Shown here in pieces: positions 1 to 9,623 of a DNA stretch of 64,000 nucleotides. The notes beneath the pieces are model-generated. The model ran no database searches, was not told the origin of the DNA, and saw nothing but the letters and a program-made list of their open reading frames with translations. The stretch is taken from assembly GCA_030655075.1 (NCBI GenBank), contig JAURWE010000101.1, positions 1-64,000 of the forward strand. Direction: 5' to 3'. The stretch's first letter is position 1. Every line of letters starts with the position of its first letter. The stretch comes from Pararhizobium sp. (GTDB taxonomy: Bacteria; Pseudomonadota; Alphaproteobacteria; Rhizobiales; Rhizobiaceae). The translations under genes and the position numbers were made by a program.

Positions 1-1
1 G

Positions 2-151
2 GACGAATTCAAGTCCTACGAGACGGTCGCCTACACAAAGGGCTTCCTGATGGTGGCCTCGAGCCCGCTGACCCGCTCCTCGCACCATGCCGGCGACGAC
101 TTTGCCAGGCTCCGGGCAGCGCGGGAGAAGAAGCTGCTGGCGGCGGAGTAG
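2..151 (+). CDS. lipA: Lipoyl synthase, C-terminal end (5' truncated by window edge)
   Basis: The first 49 codons of the window are open and end at TAG (149-151). They read as the conserved tail of lipoyl synthase, including the motif SSPLTRSSHHAGDDF, which is typical of the LipA C-terminus. LipA is a radical-SAM enzyme that inserts two sulfurs into octanoylated lipoyl domains of 2-oxoacid dehydrogenases. The radical-SAM and auxiliary cluster cysteines lie outside the window, so only the tail can be judged. The gene converges with the FGGY kinase at 193. Confidence 0.9.
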   Translation, partial: DEFKSYETVAYTKGFLMVASSPLTRSSHHAGDDFARLRAAREKKLLAAE

Positions 152-152
152 A

Positions 153-168
153 CGGGCCTTCCGGCCCG
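153..168. terminator. Small GC hairpin between convergent lipA and FGGY kinase
   Basis: CGGGCC and GGCCCG pair around a TTCC tetraloop two bases after the lipA stop. Neither side has a proper T-run, so this is at best a weak bidirectional terminator. The gap between the two genes is only 41 bases. Confidence 0.35.
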
Positions 169-192
169 CCACCCTGTTCAGACGTCATCCCA

Positions 193-1803
193 TCAGAGAG
201 CGGCCTGCCGCAACCGCTTTGCATCGGCCACCAGAACGGGTGGCGCGACATCGCTGCCGGCTGACGGTTTGGCTTCGCCACGCCTTGCCATGCGGTGCAT
301 CAGCGGCTGCAGCGCCGCATGGGTATCGGTGTAGAAGTCGAAAACTTCGCCATATTGCTTATGCCTTCGCCGGTCCGGCTCCACCACATGGCTTTCGGCG
401 ACCATGGCGGTAGCCGCTTCCGCGAGGCTGTCATAGAAACCGGCGCCCACGGCGGCGGTGATGGCGGAGCCGAAGGCGGTGGCTTCTTGCACCTTGGGAA
501 CGACGATGGGAATGCCGCAGACATCGGCGTGCATCTGCACCAGGAACGGCGTGCGCGTGGCACCGCCGCAGATGACCATGGTTTCGACAGCGACATCGTG
601 GCGGGCAAGCGTGCGCAGGATATTCTCGGTGCCGTAGGCAATCGATTCCAGCAGTGCCCGCAGCATGTGGGCGGGCGTGTGTTTCAGCGTCAGGCCCCAG
701 AGCGCGCCCTGCAGATCATAGTCTGTATAGGGGTTGCGGTTGCCCTGCCAGAAATCGAGCGCGATCAGGCCATCGGCGCCGAGCGGAATGTCCTCGGCCT
801 GGCGCAGCATCTGGGCATAGGTGTCCGGCCCGGAGCCTGCGAGTTTTCCCAGATGATCGTGCCACCAGCGGATGATCGAGCCTGACGAGACCTGCCCGCC
901 CTCCATGACGAACAGGCCTGGCACGACGCAATCGGGGTGTGGCCCGAAAATGCCGGGGACTTCGATATCGCGATCGGTCATCGGCAGGACGAGATGGGAC
1001 GAGCCGGTGATGAAGGCGGTCTTGCCCGGCTGGCAGACATTGAGGCCGACCATGGCGACATAGGCGTCGGTGCCGTTGCAGACCACCGTGGTGTTGCGCG
1101 TCAACCCCATGGCTTCAGCCGCTTCCGGCGCAATGCGGCCGATAGAGGCGCCGAGCGGCAGGATTTCGGCCGGGAAACGTTCGGTGATATCGCCAAGACC
1201 GATCCTGCCGTAAAAATCCTCTGGCCAGCCGCCCCGGCGTCCATCGTAGAACCAGCGGTTGGTAATGTGGTTGAGGCCGAGCGTCAGGCGTCCGGTCAGG
1301 CGCAATGCCAGATAATCGACCATCTCGACGAACCAGCGCGAGCGCTCGTAGATCTCAGGTGTGTTCTCCTTGATCCAGAGGATCTTCGGGATCATCGTCT
1401 CGGAGCTGACGCCCAGCTGTGAACGGCGCAGCGCCGGGTCGTTTGTCTCCATCATCCGCCGGGCCTGCGGCGAGGCGCGATTGTCCATCCAGAGGATCGC
1501 CGGCATGGTCGGCTCACAATTCCGGTCAAGGGCGACGAGCGTGCTGGAGGTGCCGTCGGCCGAGATCGCCCAGATATCCGCAGGGCTGATGCCGGAGCTG
1601 CGGACGGCCTGGCGGACAGCGAGGCAGGCCGCGGTCCACCAATCGGACGGTGTCTGCTCGGCCCAGCCGGGGCGCGGGAATGTCGTCTGGTACTCATGGG
1701 TGGCCATGGAGACAACGGTGCCAGCGAGATCGGTGATGATGGCGCGGGCACCGCCGGTGCCGCCGTCGAGGCCGACGAAGTAGGCGTTTTTCTTCTGCGC
1801 CAT
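193..1803 (-). CDS. FGGY-family carbohydrate kinase (pentulose/polyol kinase-like)
   Basis: The 536-residue protein has the FGGY kinase architecture. An N-terminal phosphate-binding loop (DGGTGGARA, residues 13-21) opens the first actin-like domain, the region WMDNRAS follows, and a C-terminal half carries the CGGATRT glycine-rich segment near residue 430. It should phosphorylate a sugar or polyol with ATP in the cytoplasm. The length is closer to ribulokinase and FGGY pentulose kinases than to glycerol kinase. It is the last gene of the operon that starts at 11780, two bases after the upstream permease stop. The substrate is unknown. It is the second FGGY kinase of the operon, so the two probably act on different intermediates or on the two ends of one substrate. 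Confidence 0.85.
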   Translation of the reverse strand: MAQKKNAYFVGLDGGTGGARAIITDLAGTVVSMATHEYQTTFPRPGWAEQTPSDWWTAACLAVRQAVRSSGISPADIWAISADGTSSTLVALDRNCEPTMPAILWMDNRASPQARRMMETNDPALRRSQLGVSSETMIPKILWIKENTPEIYERSRWFVEMVDYLALRLTGRLTLGLNHITNRWFYDGRRGGWPEDFYGRIGLGDITERFPAEILPLGASIGRIAPEAAEAMGLTRNTTVVCNGTDAYVAMVGLNVCQPGKTAFITGSSHLVLPMTDRDIEVPGIFGPHPDCVVPGLFVMEGGQVSSGSIIRWWHDHLGKLAGSGPDTYAQMLRQAEDIPLGADGLIALDFWQGNRNPYTDYDLQGALWGLTLKHTPAHMLRALLESIAYGTENILRTLARHDVAVETMVICGGATRTPFLVQMHADVCGIPIVVPKVQEATAFGSAITAAVGAGFYDSLAEAATAMVAESHVVEPDRRRHKQYGEVFDFYTDTHAALQPLMHRMARRGEAKPSAGSDVAPPVLVADAKRLRQAAL

Positions 1804-1805
1804 GC

Positions 1806-2813
1806 TTAGGCTCCCTGTGCGTGTGACGACGTGCGGCGGCCGGCCCGCATGGCAACAGCGACGCCGACCAGCAGCAGCACGCCCTTGATAATCTGGCGCT
1901 GATAATCGGCCCAGCCGAACATGGCGCTGCCGCTGACGAGAACCGACAGAAGCAGGATCGCCGTGGTCGTGCCGAGCACGTTGGGTTTGCCGATCCTGAG
2001 CATCATGCCCCCGAGCAGCACTGCCGTCAGGCCGTCGATGAAATAGGACGAGCCGATCATCGGCTGGCCGGACGAAAGGCTGGCCGCCAGGAGAACGCCG
2101 GTGATGGCCGACAGCACGGCGGAAAAGACGAAGAGGAAAAGGATCAGGCTGCGGGCCGAGACGCCGGCCTCGTTGACCGCTTCCTCGTTCTGGGCGGTGG
2201 CAAAGATGTAATGGCCGAAGGTCAGCTTCTCCTGCGCGTACCAGGATGCCAGATAGAGGAGCGCTGCGATGACCGCGATAACCGGCACCGGGCCCCAGTT
2301 GGTGAAGAGCATTTCACCGAGAGGTCCGGCATCGGCGATGCGGATCGAGGTGCCCTTGCCGAGCGCGGCCGCGATCGAGGCGCAGATGCCGCCGGTGGCG
2401 ATGGTGACGATCAGCGGCGGGATGCGCAGGATGGCGATCAGAGTGCCGTTCAGCAATCCGGCCAGCGCGCCGACGGCGACACCGCAGAGGGCTGCGAGCA
2501 GCCAGCCGCTTCCACCCGCCAGCATCCAGGCCGTGGTCATGTTGGCGAGAGCGGCCACTTGCATGAAGCTGACATCGATCTTTCCGGCGGCGATCACCCA
2601 GGTCAGTCCGAGGATCATGATCGCCATCAACGCTGAGGAACGCAGGATCGTCGCGATATTGGAGCTATCGAGCAACTGCGGTCTGAGGAAAGCGAAGACA
2701 GCGATCATGACAAGCAGGGTCGCGACCAGCCAGTAGCGCCCTATGAAGCGGTTCAGCGTCTTGGACGGCCGCCGTTGCGGCGCCGTGTGCGAGGTGGTGA
2801 TGACGTCCGTCAT
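1806..2813 (-). CDS. ABC sugar transporter, permease (RbsC/XylH type)
   Basis: This 335-residue integral membrane protein has the hydrophobic pattern of the BPD_transp_2 family, the permeases of ribose/xylose-type importers. A charged N-terminal tail precedes about eight to ten membrane segments. Its ATG overlaps the stop of the other permease by four bases (ATGA), so the two are translationally coupled and probably form a heterodimeric channel. With the dual-domain ATPase at 3819 and the binding protein at 5416 it makes a complete CUT2-type importer. The imported compound is not identifiable from sequence; the enzymes of the operon suggest a sugar alcohol or glycerol-containing compound. Confidence 0.88.
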   Translation of the reverse strand: MTDVITTSHTAPQRRPSKTLNRFIGRYWLVATLLVMIAVFAFLRPQLLDSSNIATILRSSALMAIMILGLTWVIAAGKIDVSFMQVAALANMTTAWMLAGGSGWLLAALCGVAVGALAGLLNGTLIAILRIPPLIVTIATGGICASIAAALGKGTSIRIADAGPLGEMLFTNWGPVPVIAVIAALLYLASWYAQEKLTFGHYIFATAQNEEAVNEAGVSARSLILFLFVFSAVLSAITGVLLAASLSSGQPMIGSSYFIDGLTAVLLGGMMLRIGKPNVLGTTTAILLLSVLVSGSAMFGWADYQRQIIKGVLLLVGVAVAMRAGRRTSSHAQGA

Positions 2814-3826
2814 GGGCGGGTCTCCCGGACCTGGGCGGCGGCCTGGGCGGACGGCTTTGCGAAGGACACGAAATCCGTGAAGAGCTGGCGCACGCGGGCA
2901 TCAAACAGCACCACGCCGGCCAGAAGGATCGTGCTGACCACGCCGTCGCTGTAATAGTAGGGCACGCCGAGAAGAGAGAACCCGTCGAGCAGCATGGTGA
3001 TGAGGAAGGTGCCGGCCAGCGTTGCCAGAATCGAGGTGCCGCCGAGAAGGGCTGCACCCAGGAAGACACCGGCATAGGCGGGCATCAGCAGATTGGCACC
3101 CTCGTTGGTGTCGGCGGTGCCGGATTCGGCAAGAATCAGCACGACGGCAAACACCGAGGTGGCCGCGCAGATGACAAAGGCCAGCATCGTATAAAGCTTT
3201 GTCGGCACGCCGGAGAAATAGGCCGAAACCGGGTTCTCGCCGGTTGCATAGAAGGACGCACCATAGCGGGTCCGGTGCATGAAGACCCAGGCGGCGGCAT
3301 AGAGCGCGATCAGGAAGAAGAACGAGACGCTGTAGCCCATGATGCGGGCGTCGTTGAGATCAAGAATGCCGGAATTGACGAAGTTCTGGAAGATGGTGCG
3401 GCCGCGCGAATAGAGGAAGGCGAGACCGCCGGCGATCGAACCCGTGGCGATGGTCGTGACGATGTCGGGCAGGCCGAAATAGCTGATGGCGATGCCGTTG
3501 AACGCGCCGACCACGATAGCCACCAGAACGCCGACCAGAATGCAGAGCCAGAGATCATGGCCGCCGGCGATCATGAAGCCGATGGTCATGGCCGATAAGC
3601 AGGCCGTTCCGGCAAAGGACAGATCGAACTTGCGCACGATGACGACCAGTGTCAGTCCGAGGGCGGCAAGGCCGTTGGCGGCCATGTGCCGTGTGACGGC
3701 GGCGATGTTCTGCGTTGACAGGAAGCGCGGCTCGACCAGCGTGAAGGATGCGCCGATGATCAGCACGAGGGCGGCAAAGGCCAGAAGCCGGCCGGCGCCG
3801 GCAGGCAGGACGGAGGTTCTAGACAT
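2810..3826 (-). CDS. ABC sugar transporter, second permease (RbsC/XylH type)
   Basis: The 338-residue membrane protein belongs to the same BPD_transp_2 family as its neighbour and has a comparable set of hydrophobic helices. The ATG at 3826 is chosen because GGGAG lies nine bases upstream; an in-frame ATG at 3835 directly abuts that GGGAG and is less likely. The start overlaps the ATPase gene by eight bases and the end overlaps the next permease by four. Two different permeases with a single dual-domain ATPase is an arrangement used by several rhizobial polyol and sugar importers. Confidence 0.88.
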   Translation of the reverse strand: MSRTSVLPAGAGRLLAFAALVLIIGASFTLVEPRFLSTQNIAAVTRHMAANGLAALGLTLVVIVRKFDLSFAGTACLSAMTIGFMIAGGHDLWLCILVGVLVAIVVGAFNGIAISYFGLPDIVTTIATGSIAGGLAFLYSRGRTIFQNFVNSGILDLNDARIMGYSVSFFFLIALYAAAWVFMHRTRYGASFYATGENPVSAYFSGVPTKLYTMLAFVICAATSVFAVVLILAESGTADTNEGANLLMPAYAGVFLGAALLGGTSILATLAGTFLITMLLDGFSLLGVPYYYSDGVVSTILLAGVVLFDARVRQLFTDFVSFAKPSAQAAAQVRETRP

Positions 3827-5339
3827 GATTGGCATCTCCCATGATACCGGCCATCAGAAGCTGATTTCGGGTGAATATCCGGCCCGATGATGCGATCTGT
3901 CTGCCCTTGTAGAGGGCGAAGGTGCGATCCGAGATGCCGTGCACCTCGTCGCAATCGTTCGACATGACGATGACGCCGGCGGTGCGGCTGAGTTCGCGCA
4001 TGAGGCCGTAGAGCTTGGCCCGGGCGCCGATATCGACGCCGACCGTCGGCTCGACGAAGATATAGACATCTGCATCGGCAAACAGGCCCTTGGCGACGAC
4101 GATCTTCTGCTGGTTGCCGCCGCTGAAGCCGCTGACAGGCATGGAGACATTGGCTGGGCTGAGTGCCACGCGGGCGGCAAATTCGGTGCTCTTGCGCCGG
4201 TTGGCCGAGCGCTTGAGGAAACCGGCAAAGCCCGAGGCGCGGCCGAGATTGGCGAGCGTGATGTTGAAGATCGACGATTGCGATAGCGCCAGCCCCTCGA
4301 CGCGGCGGTCGCCGGGTACGAGGAAAATGCCGGCTTTCAGCGCCTCGCGCGGCGATTTCAGAGCGCGTTTTTCGCCTTTCAGCTCAATCTCGCCCCCGTC
4401 CACGGGCAGGGCGCCGTAGAGCACCTTCGACAGTTCGTCGATGCCGGAGCCGACAAGGCCGAAGACGCCGAGGATCTCGCCGCGTTTCAGCTGGAAACTG
4501 ACATTGGAAAACAGCCGGTCATGGCTGAGACCCCTGACATCGAGGACCTTTTCACCGAGATGTTCGGGCTCGCCTTTCTGCGGGAAAACCGCACCAAGCG
4601 TTTCGCCGAGCATGAGTTCGGCAAGCGACAGGTTCTTCTCGCGAACCTCACGCGGCGTCATCGTCGCGATCATGCGGCCGCCTCGAAAGACGGAGAAGCG
4701 GTCGGCGATCTCCATGACCTCTTCCAGCCGGTGGGTGATGTAGAGAATGGAGATGCCGCTGGCCCGCAATGTATTCATCAGGCGAAAGAGAACCGCTTTT
4801 TCGACTTCCGTCAGCGTCGATGTCGGCTCGTCGAGGATAAGGATGCGGATGTGGTCACCGGCGATTGCCTGAAGGATGGCGACGATTTCGCGCTCCACGG
4901 CCGACATGTCTTCGATGGTGCGCGACAGGTCGATCTCGACGGGAAAGCGCGACAGAAGCTCGTCGCCGCGCCGTTTCAGAACGTTGCGGTCGATGCGCGC
5001 GGTGAAGCTCGCCCGGGCGGCCTCGCGGCCGAGAAAGATATTTTCATAGCCGGTGAAATCGGCGACCAGCTCGGGATGCTGCTGCACGGTGGCGATGCCG
5101 GAGCGGATCGCATCCTTGGGATTGCGGCAGTCGATCTCCTGGCCATCGACCTCGATCGAGCCTTCGTCCTTGATATAGACGCCCGAGAGGATCTTGATGA
5201 AGGTCGATTTTCCGGCGCCATTGACGCCGAGAAGCGCATGGACTTCGCCCGTTTCGAGCACGAAATCGACATCGTTGAGCGCATTGACCGGTCCGAAACG
5301 TTTCGAAACCGCTCTGGCGCATAAGGCGGGAACCGTCAT
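3819..5339 (-). CDS. ABC sugar transporter, dual-domain ATPase (RbsA/XylG type)
   Basis: The 506-residue protein contains two nucleotide-binding domains in tandem. The first has a canonical Walker A (GVNGAGKST, residues 38-46) and Walker B (ILDEPTSTL). The second has a degenerate P-loop (GLVGSG) but keeps a signature motif (SGGNQQK), as is usual for CUT2 ATPases. The start is set at 5339 because GCGGAGGAA lies just upstream; an earlier in-frame start would add a non-conserved 48-residue extension. It powers uptake through the two downstream permeases. The gene sits between the binding protein and the permeases in one operon. Confidence 0.9.
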   Translation of the reverse strand: MTVPALCARAVSKRFGPVNALNDVDFVLETGEVHALLGVNGAGKSTFIKILSGVYIKDEGSIEVDGQEIDCRNPKDAIRSGIATVQQHPELVADFTGYENIFLGREAARASFTARIDRNVLKRRGDELLSRFPVEIDLSRTIEDMSAVEREIVAILQAIAGDHIRILILDEPTSTLTEVEKAVLFRLMNTLRASGISILYITHRLEEVMEIADRFSVFRGGRMIATMTPREVREKNLSLAELMLGETLGAVFPQKGEPEHLGEKVLDVRGLSHDRLFSNVSFQLKRGEILGVFGLVGSGIDELSKVLYGALPVDGGEIELKGEKRALKSPREALKAGIFLVPGDRRVEGLALSQSSIFNITLANLGRASGFAGFLKRSANRRKSTEFAARVALSPANVSMPVSGFSGGNQQKIVVAKGLFADADVYIFVEPTVGVDIGARAKLYGLMRELSRTAGVIVMSNDCDEVHGISDRTFALYKGRQIASSGRIFTRNQLLMAGIMGDANHV

Positions 5340-5378
5340 CGCCCATTCCTCCGCTTGCTTTTTTACATTCTCGAAAAC

Positions 5379-5404
5379 CGGCGCGGCCCTTTCGGACCGC
5401 GCCG
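5379..5404 (-). other. Stem-loop between binding-protein and ATPase genes
   Basis: CGGCGCGG (5379-5386) and CCGCGCCG (5397-5404) form a perfect 8-bp stem with a 10-base loop. In minus-strand RNA it is followed by GTTTTCG. It lies after the solute-binding-protein stop and before the ATPase start. Such hairpins often stabilise the binding-protein message or partly terminate transcription; that role is inferred here. Confidence 0.55.
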
Positions 5405-5415
5405 TCTTTTCGAAT

Positions 5416-6426
5416 TCAAACGGCGCGAACCCAGCCGAGCTGTGCTGCACGGCCCGGCACGTCGAAATCGTCGGGCAGGCCATCCTTCAGCATGGACTGG
5501 TCGACGGCATAGGTCGGCGTGACGACGAGGCGCGGCGTCTTTTTGCCTTCGAGATGCTGGTGGGCATAGAACACCGAGAGATAGGCCATCTCGTAGAAGC
5601 TCTGCGCCATGGAAAGCTTCAGCTGCGAGGGACCGGCGATGTAGCTGAAGGCCTGCGAACCGCCGTCGATGCCGGTGATGATCAGGTTTGGCCGGTCGGC
5701 TGCACGGGCAGCCAGCGTGCCCTCAACGGCAGCACCGTCCCAGGCGCACCAGATCGCGTCGATATCGGCATTGGCGGTCAGGATGTTGTCGACGGCCTGG
5801 CGCGGGGTGACGTTGCCGGCCAGCGCGAAGGCCCAGTCGGCGACGATCTCGATGTCCGGATACTGGCGCAGCGTCCACTCCATGCCGAGCGTCCGCTGGT
5901 CCCAGCTCTCGTTCTGCGGCAGGAGAACGCGAGCGATGCGACCCTTGCCCTTCAGGAGCTTGGCGATGTAGTCGCAGGAGTGCGCACCCATGCCGAAATT
6001 GTTCGACATTGACGTGGTGTTGACCGCAACGCCCGGGACCGCGCTGTCGGCGCAGAAGACCGGGATGCCGGCCGCGATGGCGCGCTGGACGGCAGGGGCA
6101 ATGGCAACGGCATCGGCCGGGGTGATGAACAGGGCTTCCGGCTTCGATGCGATCAGGGAATCGATCTGGTCCGTCTGCGTCTTGGCATCGAAGCCCGCAT
6201 CCGTGGTTGTCAGCGTGCCGCCGAGTTCCTGAACGGCGGCGGTGAAACCGTCCTGCAGGTGGCGCCCGGAATCGTAGGTCGTCCAGCCGAGCGATGCGGC
6301 AAACTTGCGGTCTGCAGCCTGGGCACGGGCGCCTGTCGAGCCCATGTATTGTGCAGCGACGAGAGCTGCGGTGCCACCGAGCAAGGCGCGGCGGGAAAGT
6401 TCAAAGTTCAGAGCGTCGAAGTTCAT
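5416..6426 (-). CDS. ABC sugar transporter, periplasmic substrate-binding protein
   Basis: The 336-residue protein is a periplasmic binding protein of the ribose/galactose type (Peripla_BP_4). The N-terminus carries a twin-arginine-like export signal (SRRALLGG near residues 11-18, then a hydrophobic stretch and an Ala-rich cleavage region ending ARAQA). It should capture the substrate in the periplasm and deliver it to the two permeases. GGGAGGATAGAC precedes the ATG at 6426. The gene lies between the XylB-like kinase and the ATPase. A Tat rather than Sec signal is somewhat unusual for this family but is seen in rhizobia. Confidence 0.88.
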   Translation of the reverse strand: MNFDALNFELSRRALLGGTAALVAAQYMGSTGARAQAADRKFAASLGWTTYDSGRHLQDGFTAAVQELGGTLTTTDAGFDAKTQTDQIDSLIASKPEALFITPADAVAIAPAVQRAIAAGIPVFCADSAVPGVAVNTTSMSNNFGMGAHSCDYIAKLLKGKGRIARVLLPQNESWDQRTLGMEWTLRQYPDIEIVADWAFALAGNVTPRQAVDNILTANADIDAIWCAWDGAAVEGTLAARAADRPNLIITGIDGGSQAFSYIAGPSQLKLSMAQSFYEMAYLSVFYAHQHLEGKKTPRLVVTPTYAVDQSMLKDGLPDDFDVPGRAAQLGWVRAV

Positions 6427-6534
6427 GTCTATCCTCCCAGATGAAACACTTGGTGTTGAATCCCGGAAACCATCCTGATCCCCGTAGACAGTTTTTGCCG
6501 CCGGCGGGCGTCATGCCGCCGAAAGCAATCTCGT

Positions 6535-8010
6535 TCAGGCCGCTCCCACCGCGACCGACACGCGCCTGACCTCCGGCATGACCGAAAGCCATGTCCGGTA
6601 GGCCTCGGCGTAGGCGGGTGCGAGGTCCTGCACCGGCGAAATCATCCTGTTGATCTTCGGCGGCCGCAGCACACCAGCGGTGCTGGCTCCCGTGCTGGCG
6701 ATCATGCCCAGCCGGGCGGCGCCGAAGGCCGCGCCGAGCTCGCTGGCTTCGGGCACCCGCAGCTCGACACCGAGGCAGGTCGCAATCATCGACAGCCACA
6801 GGTCCGAGCGCGAGCCGCCACCGATTGCCAACAGTTTTTCGATGGAGGTGCCGGTTGCCCGGAAAGCATCGGCACATTCCAGAAGCGCGAAGGCGACACC
6901 CTGCAGCACGGCGCGGGTCAGCTCCTCGTCGCCAGAGGAATGCTGCAGGCCGATCAGGGCACCGCGGATTTCCGCGTCGCTGCGCGGTGACCAGCAGCCA
7001 TCGAGAAAGGGCACGAAAACCACGGGGCTGGGCGCTCTCAAAACAGTCCCCAGGTCGGCGACCAGATCGGCGGCCGGGCGCTTGACCAGCCGCGACAGCC
7101 AGTTGACGCACGAGGTAGCCGACAGGATAACCGACATCTGATGCCAGACACCGGGCAGCGAATGGCAAAGCGTTTCGATGGCGTGGTCATAGCTCGGGCG
7201 CATTTCGTTCATGGCGACGAACAGGACGCCCGATGTGCCGAGCGAGATGGTTCCTTCCCCATCATGGATGACGCCGGTGCCGCAGGCGCCGCAGGCATTG
7301 TCGCCGCCGCCGGCCGCAATCACCGGGCGGCTCTTGATGCCCCAGCGATCGGCAAGCTGTCCGCGCAACAGGCCGGTCGCCTCGGTACCCTCATGGAGTT
7401 TCGGCATCTGCAAGCGCTGCATGCCGGTGGCGTCGAGCAGCGTATCGGACCAGTCGCGGGCGGCGACATCCATCCACATCGTGCCGCTGGAATCGGCCAT
7501 GTCGGAGGCCTTGTCGCCGGACAGGAGGAGGCGGATATAGTCCTTGGGCAGCAGCACATGCGCCACCTGATCGAAAACAGCGGGTTCGTTGTCGCGCAGC
7601 CAGGCGAGCTTGGTTGCGGTGACCCCGGGGGTCGGCTTGCGTCCGGCGATGCGGCGCACATCGGGGGCGCGTGCTTCGAGATCGGCGCATTGTTTTTCGG
7701 TGCGGGTGTCGTTCCACAGGATGGCGGGCCGCAAGGGCCGGTCGGACGCGTCGAGCACCGTGGCGCCGTACATCTGGCCCGACAGGCCGATGCCCTTGAC
7801 GCTTGCCAGTTCGCGGCCGTGATGGGCGGCCAGACCGTCCATGCTTTCGCAGACAGCGTTCCACCACAGATCCGGGTCCTGTTCCGACCAGCAGCGATGC
7901 GGCCTCGATATCTCGAGCGGCCGGGACGATTGCTCCCCGACGATCTTCTGATCATCGTCGATCAGAATGGATTTTACGCCTGATGTACCAAGATCTATGC
8001 CGAGATACAT
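6535..8010 (-). CDS. Xylulokinase-like FGGY kinase
   Basis: The 491-residue protein resembles XylB more closely than the kinase at 193 does. It begins MYLGIDLGTSGVKS, an actin-fold phosphate loop, and continues with the WSEQDP segment typical of xylulokinases, the SGQMYG sugar-binding segment, WNDTRT, and a C-terminal ATP-binding region with GGGSRSDLW. The length matches bacterial XylB (about 484). The ATG at 8010 follows a strong GGAGGAGG. No xylose isomerase or pentitol dehydrogenase lies in the window, so D-xylulose is not assured as substrate. A polyol or ketose phosphorylated after import is the safer reading. Confidence 0.82.
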   Translation of the reverse strand: MYLGIDLGTSGVKSILIDDDQKIVGEQSSRPLEISRPHRCWSEQDPDLWWNAVCESMDGLAAHHGRELASVKGIGLSGQMYGATVLDASDRPLRPAILWNDTRTEKQCADLEARAPDVRRIAGRKPTPGVTATKLAWLRDNEPAVFDQVAHVLLPKDYIRLLLSGDKASDMADSSGTMWMDVAARDWSDTLLDATGMQRLQMPKLHEGTEATGLLRGQLADRWGIKSRPVIAAGGGDNACGACGTGVIHDGEGTISLGTSGVLFVAMNEMRPSYDHAIETLCHSLPGVWHQMSVILSATSCVNWLSRLVKRPAADLVADLGTVLRAPSPVVFVPFLDGCWSPRSDAEIRGALIGLQHSSGDEELTRAVLQGVAFALLECADAFRATGTSIEKLLAIGGGSRSDLWLSMIATCLGVELRVPEASELGAAFGAARLGMIASTGASTAGVLRPPKINRMISPVQDLAPAYAEAYRTWLSVMPEVRRVSVAVGAA

Positions 8011-8096
8011 AATGTCCTCCTCCCATGCCGGCCTTTCAGGCTGCCGGCGCTCCTTCGTCCTTCCTGCTGGTCGCACGTCTCTGCGGGTGCCGGTCC

Positions 8097-9623
8097 TCAG
8101 CCGGTCATCCGCAACCGCTTTCCCTCCAGAAAGCGGTCGATTGATTCGATTTCAGTCTGGCTCAGCCGCAGGCCGAGCTTGCTTCTGCGGAAGAGAATGT
8201 CGGGCGCCGAGCGGGCCCATTCCTCGCGGACCATGTAGTCGACTTCGGCCTCCGTCAGCCCCGCGCCAAACGAGATGCCGAGATCGGCCCAGGAGCGGGC
8301 GTGTCCAAGCACCTTGCTGACGCGGGTTCCGTAATAGCGAAATAGCCGGGTTGCGTGGTTGGCTCCGAGGAAGGGGTATGCATCCAGAACCGCCCGCACC
8401 TTTTCCTCAAAGGCGTCGATCGGGAAATCCCCGCCGGGCAGTGCCGTGCGGCCGGTCCATCCGGCTTTGACAGCCGCACTCTCGGCCGTTTCCGGCGGAA
8501 GGTAAGGAGCGAGCTTCTCCAGCACCGATTCGGCCAGCCGCCGGTAGGTGGTGATCTTGCCGCCGAACACCGAGAGCAGTGCCGCGCCACCGGCATCGTC
8601 CACATCCAGTACATAATCGCGGGTCGCCTGCTGGGCCGCACCGCCGCCATCGTTGTAGAGCGGCCGCACGCCGGAATAGCTCCAGAGCACATCCGGAACG
8701 AGGACCGGCTTGTCGAAATAGCGGCTGGCTGCCCGGCAGAGATATTCGATCTCGTCTGCCGTCGCGCCGAAATTGTCGAGATCGCCTGAGAAGTCATGAT
8801 CGGTGGTGCCGATCAGCGTGTAGTCGTCCTCATAGGGAATGGTGAAAATGATGCGGCTGTCGCTGTTCTGGAAAATGAAGCAGCGATCGTGGGCGTAGAG
8901 TTTCGGCACGACGATGTGGGAGCCCTGCACCAGCCGGACCTTACCCCTGGCCGGACGTTTTGTGCAGAGATCGGCAACATCGTTGGCCCAGGGGCCGGCG
9001 GCGTTGACGACGAGGCGAGCCTTCACCGTCTTCTGGATATCGCCCTCGCCGGCGACGGTCAGTGACCAGGTGTCCTTGCCGCGCGTTGCGGCAATGCAGG
9101 AGGCGTGTGTATCGATGACGGCGCCGAGTTCCTCGGCGGACTTGGCGTTCATGACGACCAGCCGGTTGTCCTCGACCCAGCAGTCGGAATATTCAAAGCC
9201 CGTTGCCAGCGACGGCACGAGGCCCTCGCCCGTTGCACTCTGGCGGAAGTTGACGGCCGAGGTCGGCGGCAGACGTTTGCGGCCTCCGATGTGGTCGTAG
9301 ATGAACAGGCCGAGCCGCAGCAGCCACTTCGGCCGCATGCCGGGCGTGTGCGGCAGGACAAAACGCAGCGGCCGGACGAAATGCGGGGCGATGCTCCACA
9401 GGGTCTCGCGCTCTTTCAGAGCCTCGCGAACCAGCCGGAATTCATAGTGTTCGAGATAGCGCAGCCCGCCATGCAGCAGCTTGGTCGAGGCGGACGAGGT
9501 TGCCCCGCCGAGATCGCCCTTTTCGCAGAGATAGACCTTGAGGCCGCGTCCCGCCGCGTCGCGGGCAATGCCGCAGCCATTGATGCCGCCGCCGATGATC
9601 GCCAGATCGAAAAGCTCAGCCAT
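8097..9623 (-). CDS. glpD: Glycerol-3-phosphate dehydrogenase-like FAD enzyme
   Basis: This 508-residue flavoprotein has the GlpD layout: an FAD-binding Rossmann motif at the N-terminus (IIGGGINGCGIARDAAGRG), the segment TSSASTKLLHGGLRYLE, and a C-terminal cap domain. GlpD oxidises sn-glycerol-3-phosphate to dihydroxyacetone phosphate at the inner membrane and passes electrons to quinone. The related enzyme EryB uses erythritol phosphate, so another polyol phosphate is possible. The ATG at 9623 is followed after two bases by the stop of the HAD gene (8-base overlap). Its placement beside an AraM-type enzyme acting on the opposite enantiomer is notable. Confidence 0.87.
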   Translation of the reverse strand: MAELFDLAIIGGGINGCGIARDAAGRGLKVYLCEKGDLGGATSSASTKLLHGGLRYLEHYEFRLVREALKERETLWSIAPHFVRPLRFVLPHTPGMRPKWLLRLGLFIYDHIGGRKRLPPTSAVNFRQSATGEGLVPSLATGFEYSDCWVEDNRLVVMNAKSAEELGAVIDTHASCIAATRGKDTWSLTVAGEGDIQKTVKARLVVNAAGPWANDVADLCTKRPARGKVRLVQGSHIVVPKLYAHDRCFIFQNSDSRIIFTIPYEDDYTLIGTTDHDFSGDLDNFGATADEIEYLCRAASRYFDKPVLVPDVLWSYSGVRPLYNDGGGAAQQATRDYVLDVDDAGGAALLSVFGGKITTYRRLAESVLEKLAPYLPPETAESAAVKAGWTGRTALPGGDFPIDAFEEKVRAVLDAYPFLGANHATRLFRYYGTRVSKVLGHARSWADLGISFGAGLTEAEVDYMVREEWARSAPDILFRRSKLGLRLSQTEIESIDRFLEGKRLRMTG